Positions 1 through 5,931 of a DNA stretch of 7,216 nucleotides are shown here, piece by piece. The notes beneath the pieces are model-generated. The model saw nothing but the letters and a program-made list of their open reading frames with translations. It made no database searches and was not told where the DNA came from. A program made the position numbers and the translations under genes. The DNA lies in contig JANRKG010000103.1 of the NCBI GenBank assembly GCA_033763635.1, positions 1 through 7,216 of the forward strand, in the 5' to 3' direction. Source of the stretch: JANRKG01 sp033763635. GTDB taxonomy: Bacteria; Cyanobacteriota; Cyanobacteriia; GCF-001939115. The stretch's first letter is position 1, and each line of letters opens with the position of its first letter.

Positions 1-321
1 TGCCAGCACGGAACCCAATCCTGGGTTAAACATTTGGTAGAAACACCAAATGGCAGACATGACAATCAAAATGTTGACGACACTGAGGGTGAGCGCAGGT
101 TTTCGCTCTTTGGGTGAAAAGAGAAAGAACCTCAAATAGGCTCCCATCATCACAAAATCTTTCAAGAAGTAAATGATGTCGCTGGCCTGGGGGAAAAGCC
201 ATTTTCTGAGTGCCCCCTCAATCACCACGATCAAAAACACACTCTTGACAGCCCGCCGCCAGTTTTGGGCCGCAATCAAGATCACAACAAGTCCCAGGGC
301 AAGGGCAATCAAAACTTTCAC
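1..321 (-). CDS. Membrane protein, O-antigen polymerase/ligase-like, N-terminal part (truncated by window edge)
   Basis: Only the first 107 residues are visible; the frame stays open to the window edge. The start is GTG at 321-319, which overlaps the TGA of the upstream glycosyltransferase (GTGA). It is backed by a GAGAGG ribosome binding site 8 bases upstream. The protein is strongly hydrophobic, with likely membrane segments at about residues 2-18, 27-36, 47-68 and 77-98. Between them lies EGALRKW (residues 35-41), followed by FPQASDIIYFLKD. From memory, this E-x-x-L-R-K-W signature followed by an aromatic and aspartate-rich stretch occurs in a family of large multi-spanning proteins in exopolysaccharide clusters, annotated as O-antigen polymerase or ligase (Wzy/WaaL-like). 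The expected role is joining repeat units at the periplasmic side of the inner membrane. The setting after four glycosyltransferases fits a polymerase. The catalytic periplasmic loop is not in view, so the function is inferred. Confidence 0.75.
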   Translation of the reverse strand, partial: MKVLIALALGLVVILIAAQNWRRAVKSVFLIVVIEGALRKWLFPQASDIIYFLKDFVMMGAYLRFFLFSPKERKPALTLSVVNILIVMSAIWCFYQMFNPGLGSVLA

Positions 322-1331
322 GGAAGAGACCTCTCAAAGACTGCGAGATAAGCCTTGGCAACTGTTGCCATCGTATGACGAGCAAGATGTTGTGTCACCT
401 GCTCGCGATGTGCAGAAAGTATAGCTGGATTTTTTAGCGCTTGGGCCAGGGATCGGGCCAGCGCTTCCCCGTCCCCGTTTGGAAATGTCTCTCCCCAGGC
501 ACCCAGCGCATCCTTCAACCCCCCACCCGCCGAACCAATCACCCAACACCCACAGGCCATTCCTTCCAGGGCAACAATGCCAAAGGGTTCCTCCCAGCGA
601 GAAGGAACCACCAGGATTTGATGTTGGTTCAGAATTTGTACAAGATTTTCTCCGGTTTTGATCCCCACAAATTGCACCTGATCCATCAGACACAATGCCT
701 CAATTTGCTTGCGTAAAGCGGGTTCTTCTGGTCCCTCACCCACGATCGTTAAATCAGGAGTCAGCCCTTCCTGGTGCTTCAAGATTCCCAGCGCCTCCAC
801 CAGCACATCCACCCCTTTATCAGAGACCAGGCGGCCCAAAAAAATCAGGGTTCGATCGCGCGGCACTTCCGGCAGCAGACGAAACAGGTTGTCCTGGTAG
901 GGATTGGGGACGATCACCGAGGGAACTGGCAAATCATCAGCGATTGCCTGACTAATGGAAATATTTGTCGCAAACCGTGTCACCCAGCGTTTGAGGTGAT
1001 CTTGCCAGCCCCGCGTGCCATCTTCACGGCGATACCAGATATGGTGATTCACGCAGAAGGTGCGGCGCACCAGGAGGAGGGGCCAGACCCCCTTCAGGCT
1101 GATGCAACTCTGGAAATATACGTCACACCAGCGGGTCAAGTTGAGCAAGGTTTGGGGATTGGGTCGGCGGACGATCGCAAAGGGAAAACAATCTGGCTCT
1201 ACCGCTAGAGTCTGGGTCACAACCTGGACCTCATGCCCAAAGTGATGAAACTGCTGCGCCAGAATCCCCATCACGGTTTCCGTCCCTCCCACGCTGGGGT
1301 AGAACAGGGGGGAATAAATCAGGATTTTCAT
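318..1331 (-). CDS. Glycosyltransferase, family 4 (GT-B fold)
   Basis: This 337-residue cytoplasmic enzyme should transfer a sugar from an activated donor to a growing glycan, retaining anomeric configuration as is usual for GT4. The N-terminal half begins MKILIYSPLFYPSVGGTE, with the glycine pair G15-G16 typical of the acceptor-side domain. The C-terminal donor domain begins near residue 161 with FLGRLVSDKG (164-173), whose R167 and K172 match the phosphate-contacting Arg and Lys of the family. The E-x7-E motif is intact at E248 and E256 (EEPFGIVALE). At 337 residues it is a little shorter than the usual 350-400. The ATG overlaps the stop of the upstream FkbM gene as ATGA, suggesting translational coupling; no Shine-Dalgarno sequence precedes it. 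Its TGA overlaps the GTG of the next membrane-protein gene. Donor and acceptor sugars cannot be read from the sequence. Confidence 0.95.
   Translation of the reverse strand: MKILIYSPLFYPSVGGTETVMGILAQQFHHFGHEVQVVTQTLAVEPDCFPFAIVRRPNPQTLLNLTRWCDVYFQSCISLKGVWPLLLVRRTFCVNHHIWYRREDGTRGWQDHLKRWVTRFATNISISQAIADDLPVPSVIVPNPYQDNLFRLLPEVPRDRTLIFLGRLVSDKGVDVLVEALGILKHQEGLTPDLTIVGEGPEEPALRKQIEALCLMDQVQFVGIKTGENLVQILNQHQILVVPSRWEEPFGIVALEGMACGCWVIGSAGGGLKDALGAWGETFPNGDGEALARSLAQALKNPAILSAHREQVTQHLARHTMATVAKAYLAVFERSLP
330..335 (-). promoter_or_regulatory. Ribosome binding site deciding the GTG start at 321
   Basis: The minus strand reads GAGAGG here, 8 bases before GTG 321-319. It supports this GTG as the true start of the polymerase-like gene, which has no ATG near its N-terminus. 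It lies inside the last codons of the preceding glycosyltransferase. Confidence 0.7.
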
Positions 1332-2152
1332 GACAGGTTGGTCATCAATTCCTGGGTTGCCACCAACCGGATCACATGACGGGGATAGTGGTCATTGTCC
1401 TCCGCAAAGCTGACCTGATGGGTGCCCCAACTGAGAAGCAACTGCATTAAATCTGCCAATTCATACCCGGGATGATATTCCAGTACAAAGGCATCAATCC
1501 GGCGGAGTTGTTCCGGTCCCAGTTGCTTGAGGATGTCCAGTTCCGAACCTTCACAGTCCAGCTTACAGAGGCGAATGCGCTCCAATCCAAACTTTTCTAT
1601 CACTTGAGGCAGGGTATAGCAGGGAACTTCGAGATTCCCCTGACAATCCATTTGGGTGATCTGAACAAAATCGGGTTGAGTTGTGTTCATCCCCCCCCCG
1701 ATATCGTTGCCATAGAACAGTTTGACCGTTCCCTCCCTCGCCCCGATCGCCCAGGGTTCAGCAATGACCCGATCGCCCAGGCCATTGCGTTCCAGGTTCG
1801 CCTTCAAGGTCTGCAAGCTCTCTGGAAATGGCTCAAAGGCGTACACCTTTGCCTGGTGATGGGCTGCGTAACAGGCAAAAAATCCCTGATTCGCACCAAT
1901 ATCCACCACCACATCCCCCGGACGAATCGGGAAATGGGGTACATCGTAATCCCGGTTGTACCAGACCTCTCCAAACATTTGAAAAGAGGAGATACGGCAG
2001 GCACAGGCGATTCCAGAGGCGCGATCGATCGCTGTCATCATGCCCTCTTTGACCAGATGACGCTTATATAGAACGGTCAGGGGATTGCCGTAATGGAGCC
2101 AGAACCGGGAAAGGCGAAACAGAATACGGAGAACTCGCTGGGAAAGGCGCAT
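1328..2152 (-). CDS. FkbM-family SAM-dependent methyltransferase
   Basis: The 274-residue product looks like an FkbM-type O-methyltransferase. Members methylate hydroxyls on small molecules or sugars, and many lie in polysaccharide clusters. Motif I of the Rossmann fold is VVDIGANQGFF (residues 82-92), the acidic end of beta 2 is AFEPFP (105-110), and the family hallmark KLDCEGSE sits at 197-204, followed by VLEYHPG near 223-229. The N-terminal 60 or so residues are basic and probably not catalytic. I place the start at ATG 2152-2150, one base after the TAA of the preceding methyltransferase. An in-frame TTG at 2161 would add three residues and overlap that gene; neither has a convincing Shine-Dalgarno sequence. 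The stop overlaps the next glycosyltransferase start (ATGA). Codons 152-154 are a run of nine G (three GGG codons), described in the findings. The substrate is unknown; a sugar hydroxyl is the likely target. Confidence 0.93.
   Translation of the reverse strand: MRLSQRVLRILFRLSRFWLHYGNPLTVLYKRHLVKEGMMTAIDRASGIACACRISSFQMFGEVWYNRDYDVPHFPIRPGDVVVDIGANQGFFACYAAHHQAKVYAFEPFPESLQTLKANLERNGLGDRVIAEPWAIGAREGTVKLFYGNDIGGGMNTTQPDFVQITQMDCQGNLEVPCYTLPQVIEKFGLERIRLCKLDCEGSELDILKQLGPEQLRRIDAFVLEYHPGYELADLMQLLLSWGTHQVSFAEDNDHYPRHVIRLVATQELMTNLS
2021..2032. repeat. Compound HIP1-like palindrome GCGATCGATCGC
   Basis: Two overlapping CGATCG cores form a 12-base perfect palindrome within the N-terminal part of the FkbM methyltransferase gene. 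It is consistent with cyanobacterial HIP1 enrichment; no separate function is implied. Confidence 0.7.
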
Positions 2153-2153
2153 G

Positions 2154-2816
2154 TTAAGCAACGGGTTTCTTACGAATGAGCAGACAGAGGGTATCCCCCG
2201 GTGTGGGGTCCGGCAGGAAGCGCTTGAGAATCGCCGCCAGCAAAATCGTTGAGGGGCGAGAAATCAGGGAACCGTTTTCCGGAAACCCCCATCGACGGGC
2301 GATTTCCAGAGAGTAGCGGGGTAAGACGCGATCGAGGGCATTCAGCAGTACGGGATAAATGTGGGTTGGGTCTCCTTTCTCGTCAAAAGATTTGAGGCGA
2401 CCCGTCAGTAAAAATCGCATCCGACAATCGATCGAATGGATATTGGGAGTGGTGATCAACAACCACCCATCGGGAGCCAGGGATTTTTGAACATGGTAGA
2501 AGAGACGGCCCGGATTTTCCAGATGCTCCAGCACTTCGATCGCGGTGATCAACTGGAACGGCCGATCTCCCAAACCCAGATCGTCAAAATCCAGATTAGC
2601 TTGAGAACAGGTTGCCTTGCGGGTCTGGAACTGCGCCACATCCTGGTCAATCCCATGCAAGTGGGTAAACCCCTGGGTTGCCAACCGCTCCAACCAGGCT
2701 CCTGTACCGCAGCCAATATCCAAAATGGGGGCATCGAACGGTAAAACAGGAAGACTGGGGATCAGGGCTTCATGGAGACCTGCGATCGTTCGTTCTGCCA
2801 GAACTGGGTTTGCCAT
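2154..2816 (-). CDS. Class I SAM-dependent methyltransferase (Methyltransf_11/23 type)
   Basis: The product has 220 residues from the chosen ATG. It carries the standard motif I ILDIGCGTGAW (residues 31-41), GIDQD as the acidic end of beta 2 (55-59), then AIEVLEHLENP (92-102) and LLITTPNIHS (119-128), in the order seen in UbiG/Methyltransf_23-like enzymes. The target atom (O, N or C) cannot be read from this. In this cluster a glycan or a glycan-bound group is the natural guess. Two ATGs are close together: 2822-2820 and 2816-2814. A strong GGAGG lies at 2830-2826, giving spacings of 3 and 9 bases; I prefer the second because 3 is too tight. The upstream methyltransferase ends at 2832, so the ribosome binding site fills the short gap. 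The C-terminal 30 residues include a hydrophobic stretch (TILLAAILKRFLP) and a basic tail, perhaps peripheral membrane contact. Confidence 0.92.
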   Translation of the reverse strand: MANPVLAERTIAGLHEALIPSLPVLPFDAPILDIGCGTGAWLERLATQGFTHLHGIDQDVAQFQTRKATCSQANLDFDDLGLGDRPFQLITAIEVLEHLENPGRLFYHVQKSLAPDGWLLITTPNIHSIDCRMRFLLTGRLKSFDEKGDPTHIYPVLLNALDRVLPRYSLEIARRWGFPENGSLISRPSTILLAAILKRFLPDPTPGDTLCLLIRKKPVA

Positions 2817-2825
2817 GATCATTGT

Positions 2826-2830
2826 CCTCC
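2826..2830 (-). promoter_or_regulatory. Ribosome binding site for the 2816 methyltransferase
   Basis: The minus strand reads GGAGG, the best Shine-Dalgarno match I see in the window. It sits 9 bases before ATG 2816 and only 3 bases before ATG 2822, which favours the shorter protein. It lies in the 9 to 15 base gap between two methyltransferase genes. Confidence 0.75.
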
Positions 2831-2831
2831 C

Positions 2832-3578
2832 CTACCCTTTCTTCAACAAACCAATGCCCCGGATAATCTCATACTCCTGAGCCTGAATGGATTGGGCAAA
2901 ATCCTGAAAGGCATTATTCCACAACACGTCATCCATGATCAGGATGCCCCTCTGCCGCACAAATGGATAGGCTTCCTGGAACTCAAACAGCATGTGGTCG
3001 TAAGTATGAAGACTATCGTGAATGAAAATGTCTACCTTCTGCAAATCCATCAACACAGGTTTTAATAACTTTTTAGAATCCCCAATGTGGAGTGTCCAAC
3101 GGCTCCGGAGATTTTCAGGCACCACCCAACCGGGACTTTTCCCTGCGGGCAAGAATCCGGCATCTCCCAAATCTCCAATGTCGATCGAGTGCAGGTGCCC
3201 CTTCTGATTCTTCGCCATTGCCAGTAACAGATAGCTGCTGGACACCCCATTTGCCACTCCAGTTTCCACGACTAACGCTGGCTTTAAAGCCCGCAGCAGC
3301 GCATATTGGGCCAACACTGACTTTGCATACAAGTCAGCCCCCATTGACCAGACCTGTCTCAGGGTGATCTCACAACTTTGCAAATGGTTGAGAAATTTCG
3401 TTTCCTGAAACGGTTCTTTCAAGTAAGCCTGAATGGCTGAAACCGTTACACCTGTAATCTGGGCCAAAAATCGTTCATCGGCGCGGGTTGCTTCACGGGT
3501 TAATACCTTCAATGCGTACGCTGGATGGGTCAGGGCAAAAGCGAGGCGATTTTTAGCGTTCAGAGTCAGCCACTGCAT
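2832..3578 (-). CDS. Class I SAM-dependent methyltransferase, Methyltransf_24/CmcI-like
   Basis: The product has 248 residues. A helical N-terminal region of about 95 residues precedes a Rossmann domain. Motif I is VVETGVANGVSSSYLL (residues 103-118), which has the E-T-G-V-x-x-G pattern of the Methyltransf_24 and CmcI-like group rather than D-x-G-x-G. The next landmarks are LHSIDIGD (129-136), FIHDSLHTYDHML (185-197) and GILIMDDVLWN (211-221). D188, H191, D216 and D217 are acidic or histidine residues where related catechol-type enzymes hold a metal ion, so metal dependence is possible but unproven. It is unrelated at motif level to the two methyltransferases downstream. Its ATG shares one base with the TAA of the upstream glycosyltransferase (TAATG), with a GAGGA 10 bases before it. 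It ends in TAG, followed by the ribosome binding site of the next gene. A glycan hydroxyl is a plausible target, by context only. Confidence 0.9.
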   Translation of the reverse strand: MQWLTLNAKNRLAFALTHPAYALKVLTREATRADERFLAQITGVTVSAIQAYLKEPFQETKFLNHLQSCEITLRQVWSMGADLYAKSVLAQYALLRALKPALVVETGVANGVSSSYLLLAMAKNQKGHLHSIDIGDLGDAGFLPAGKSPGWVVPENLRSRWTLHIGDSKKLLKPVLMDLQKVDIFIHDSLHTYDHMLFEFQEAYPFVRQRGILIMDDVLWNNAFQDFAQSIQAQEYEIIRGIGLLKKG

Positions 3579-4795
3579 TACGTATCGTTCCTCGTCCGTT
3601 TCAAATGAACTGCTTGATCGATCGCCTGGACCAGCGACTCCACATTATCTTGGGGCGACCAGGTTTCCATGCGTTGCTGGGCTATCCTCCCCATCTGTTC
3701 CAGTTTGGGGCGATCGGTCAAAATTCCTCCCAGAATTGCCGCCAGGGCTGGGATGTCGCCACAGGGATAGATAAACCCAGTGTGGTTTGGGTGAACGATA
3801 TCAAACCGACCCCGGATTTCATCACTAATGACGACCGGACAGCCACAGAGCATCGCTTCACACACTACCACTGGACAGGGGTCATAGCCGGAAGGAAGCA
3901 CAAAGAGATCCGCAGCCCCATAGGTGGCAGGCAGACGGGACTGGTTCACAAACCCTAAAAAGCGCACCCGATCGCCGACTCCCAAATCCTGGGCTGTTTG
4001 CTCCAGTTCCGCCTGAAGGGGACCCGCCCCCGCAAACACCAGAAACGTATCGGGCACATTCGCCTCTGCAAAAGCTTGTAACACATCCAGGGGCCGTTTC
4101 CAGGACTGAAGCTTGGCACAGAACAACACAACGGGGGCCGTCTCCGGAATCTGCCAAGTCGCTCGGACTTCAGTTCGATTTACCTGGGCTATCTGGTTCG
4201 TCCACCAGTCGTTATCCACTACGAAGGGAGTCACGGCGACTCGTTCCAGCGGCAACCCCAGACTGAGGAGAAATTCCTTTCCCGCCGCCGACCCCCCGAT
4301 CGCCACATCTGCCAACTCAAAGATACGTGGCAGCACCCAGGCTTTCACCCGTTCCTTCCACGAGGGGCCACTGCGGGCCGCCAGGGATGTCGCATCCGTA
4401 TTAAAAATGACTGGAATGCGATTCAGTTTTACGGCTAACAACGCCAGCCAGAAACTTGCATAGGCATAGCCCGTATAGATCACGATCGCATCCCAGGGTT
4501 CTTGCCGGATCACCTGCCATAGCCCTGGATTGAGGAGACCCCAGAACTTCCCCAGACCGGGATTCGGCGATCGGTTGGGAACCGATACCCATGAATATCC
4601 TTCTAGTAAGGGAATATCCCAGGTAACTTCTACCCCAAATTCTGGGTCGTGCCCCGCCTCTGCTCCCTGCAAACTGCAATAGGCCACCTGCAAATCAAGT
4701 TGGGGATGGTCAGCCATCAGCCGGAATAGGGGAGCCACATACTGCACCGGATGGGATGCGATGATCAACACCCGATATCTACGCAGCATCGTCAT
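3578..4795 (-). CDS. Glycosyltransferase, family 4-like (GT-B), SHPVQY type
   Basis: The product is a 405-residue GT-B enzyme. The N-terminal domain opens with VLIIASHPVQYVAPLFRLM (residues 9-27). From memory, the SHP-V/I-QY signature is seen in a subgroup of GT4 enzymes from polysaccharide clusters. The donor domain includes FCAKLQSWKRP (225-235), with K228 and K233 at the usual nucleotide-phosphate positions, and FAGAGPLQAELE (254-265). It also has VRFLGFVNQSRLPATYGAAD (277-296) and SGYDPCPVVVCEAMLCG (302-318). The donor acid motif reads D305-x7-E313, with Asp in place of the first Glu. The ATG at 4795 has GAGGG 6 bases upstream and lies inside the end of the preceding glycosyltransferase, a 17-base overlap; a second ATG at 4789 is a weaker choice. 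It should act in the cytoplasm on a lipid-linked intermediate. The sugars involved are unknown. Confidence 0.93.
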   Translation of the reverse strand: MTMLRRYRVLIIASHPVQYVAPLFRLMADHPQLDLQVAYCSLQGAEAGHDPEFGVEVTWDIPLLEGYSWVSVPNRSPNPGLGKFWGLLNPGLWQVIRQEPWDAIVIYTGYAYASFWLALLAVKLNRIPVIFNTDATSLAARSGPSWKERVKAWVLPRIFELADVAIGGSAAGKEFLLSLGLPLERVAVTPFVVDNDWWTNQIAQVNRTEVRATWQIPETAPVVLFCAKLQSWKRPLDVLQAFAEANVPDTFLVFAGAGPLQAELEQTAQDLGVGDRVRFLGFVNQSRLPATYGAADLFVLPSGYDPCPVVVCEAMLCGCPVVISDEIRGRFDIVHPNHTGFIYPCGDIPALAAILGGILTDRPKLEQMGRIAQQRMETWSPQDNVESLVQAIDQAVHLKRTRNDT

Positions 4796-5894
4796 AGAGT
4801 GCCCTCAGATATTGAGTTGCAATGGTATCCCAGGCAAAATACTGCTGTTGGGCCTCTAGATTCTTTTGGTGGAGAGATTGCCAGAGGGCCGGGTTCGTCA
4901 ACACGGCGGTCAAATCCTGTCCTAACTGATCGCGATCGCCCGGAGGCACCAGCATGATACCAGCTTCCGTAATGGGAAAGCCAGTATGGGGGCCAGAGTA
5001 ACCGACGATCGGTAATCCTGCCGCAATCCCCACCACTACACTGGTCCGACCACTGGAGATGTTCCCTCGCACAAACAGCAGCACATCGACCACGAGCAAC
5101 AGTTCCGCGATCCGCTCCGCCGAAATCAACCCCAACACTTCAATCTCCACCGGATAGTTCGTCAGGGCTTGCCGCAAACGCTCCTCCGCCTCCAGGGAAC
5201 CACGCCCTGATGCGATCAGGCGCAATCCGGACACTTGAGCCGCAGCCTGTCGAATGGGGTCTGCGATGCGCTCTACTTCTGCGCTGGTGTGAGGTTCGCC
5301 CGTAATCCCAAAAACGAGAATGGTCTTAGGTTCTCCCGGTCCCCGTGCCACCCGGACGGGGGGATGGGCAGGTTCGGGAACATTGGAACCAACGGGCAAC
5401 AGAAACGCTTTGCCAGGAGGAGTAGGGAGCCAGGGCATCCGGCTAAACTCGATCGTCGTTAGCACACGATCCGCAAGGCCATAACTCAACCGCATGATGC
5501 TTTCCTGAATCGTGCGGCGCAAGCGATCAATCCAACGATCGCCCGGAAAGCCTTGAGTATCGTGGTAGATGACTGCCAGTTTTACACCCCGCCAGCGAAG
5601 CAGCAAAACCGCCAGCAGAAACGCAAAAGGTAGCCCGCGTTTCGACCAGGCAAAGGCTGTGTACTGAACCACCACCCAGGTGCCCTGCCAGTGTTGGCTC
5701 TGGTCCCATAACCATTGAAACGCTTGCAGCCAGCCAACTTTACTCCAGGGCATTTCAAGAATGGCGAATTCATGGCCCTGTTTGGTGAGTGCCTGTTGGA
5801 GCCAGTCGCAGTAATCCGCCACCCCATCCGTCGGGAAATCTCGTTTGCCTAGTAGGGCGATCGATTTTTCAGAGTTCGAGCCGCGTAAATTCAA
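4779..5894 (-). CDS. Atypical GT-B glycosyltransferase (TTG start)
   Basis: The 371-residue protein is built like GT4 enzymes but diverges in the donor site. It begins SIALLGKRDFPTDGVADYCDWL (roughly residues 11-32), a glycine-containing N-terminal pattern, with a hydrophobic stretch at about 88-100 (LPFAFLLAVLLLR). The second domain starts near 190 with TILVFGITGEPHTSAE and continues with LRLIASGRGSLEAEE. Where GT4 enzymes carry E-x7-E, this one has FVRGNISSGRTSVVVGIAAG (residues 274-293), with no glutamate. The start must be TTG at 5894-5892. A TGA lies in frame four codons upstream and the first internal ATG would be residue 48, which would delete the N-terminal beta strand. A GAGAAGG precedes the TTG with tight 4-base spacing. 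It follows the upstream glycosyltransferase by 37 bases and overlaps the next by 17. It is probably a real transferase with altered donor binding, though a non-catalytic role cannot be excluded. Confidence 0.9.
   Translation of the reverse strand: MNLRGSNSEKSIALLGKRDFPTDGVADYCDWLQQALTKQGHEFAILEMPWSKVGWLQAFQWLWDQSQHWQGTWVVVQYTAFAWSKRGLPFAFLLAVLLLRWRGVKLAVIYHDTQGFPGDRWIDRLRRTIQESIMRLSYGLADRVLTTIEFSRMPWLPTPPGKAFLLPVGSNVPEPAHPPVRVARGPGEPKTILVFGITGEPHTSAEVERIADPIRQAAAQVSGLRLIASGRGSLEAEERLRQALTNYPVEIEVLGLISAERIAELLLVVDVLLFVRGNISSGRTSVVVGIAAGLPIVGYSGPHTGFPITEAGIMLVPPGDRDQLGQDLTAVLTNPALWQSLHQKNLEAQQQYFAWDTIATQYLRALYDDAA
4802..4806 (-). promoter_or_regulatory. Ribosome binding site for the 4795 glycosyltransferase
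   Basis: The minus strand reads GAGGG six bases before ATG 4795-4793, inside the coding end of the upstream glycosyltransferase. It favours this ATG over the in-frame ATG at 4789. Confidence 0.6.
4932..4939. repeat. HIP1 octamer GCGATCGC
   Basis: This is a perfect copy of the highly iterated palindrome of many cyanobacterial genomes, inside the coding sequence of the TTG-started glycosyltransferase. About 28 further CGATCG cores are spread over the other genes, for example at 743, 853, 1172, 1744, 1770, 2329, 6225 and 6995 (approximate first bases). Confidence 0.8.
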
Positions 5895-5898
5895 AGTT

Positions 5899-5905
5899 CC
5901 TTCTC
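5899..5905 (-). promoter_or_regulatory. Ribosome binding site for the TTG-started glycosyltransferase
   Basis: The minus strand reads GAGAAGG, four bases before TTG 5894. The spacing is tighter than usual, but an in-frame stop just upstream leaves no other start that keeps the N-terminal beta strand. It lies in the 37-base gap between the two glycosyltransferase genes. Confidence 0.5.
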
Positions 5906-5931
5906 AACCAAGCCGTTTTTCCTCTGTTCAA

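Noticed and set aside
551..571. Shared string GCCATTCCTTC here and at about 6211-6221 as a possible dispersed repeat
   Set aside because: Both copies encode the conserved E-G-M-A-C-G segment of GT4 enzymes, so the match follows from protein conservation.
334..693. Minus-strand open frame of 119 codons in another frame within the glycosyltransferase
   Set aside because: It is a glycine- and serine-rich out-of-frame reading of the donor domain; the main frame carries E-x7-E and the overlaps with both neighbours.
774..1208. Plus-strand open frame of 144 codons opposite the 318-1331 glycosyltransferase
   Set aside because: It is antisense to conserved GT4 coding sequence, and nothing in its translation resembles a known protein.
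1472..2071. Long plus-strand open frame of 199 codons opposite the FkbM methyltransferase
   Set aside because: It is fully antisense to a gene with clear family motifs, lacks a recognisable domain, and has composition typical of a reverse-frame shadow.
2153..2161. TTG at 2161 as the FkbM start
   Set aside because: It adds only three residues and overlaps the previous gene; the ATG at 2152 immediately after the upstream stop is the simpler choice, though not proven.
5895..5931. The 37-base gap as a possible promoter or terminator
   Set aside because: It is too short to hold a clear promoter next to the ribosome binding site, and I see no stable GC-rich hairpin followed by T residues.
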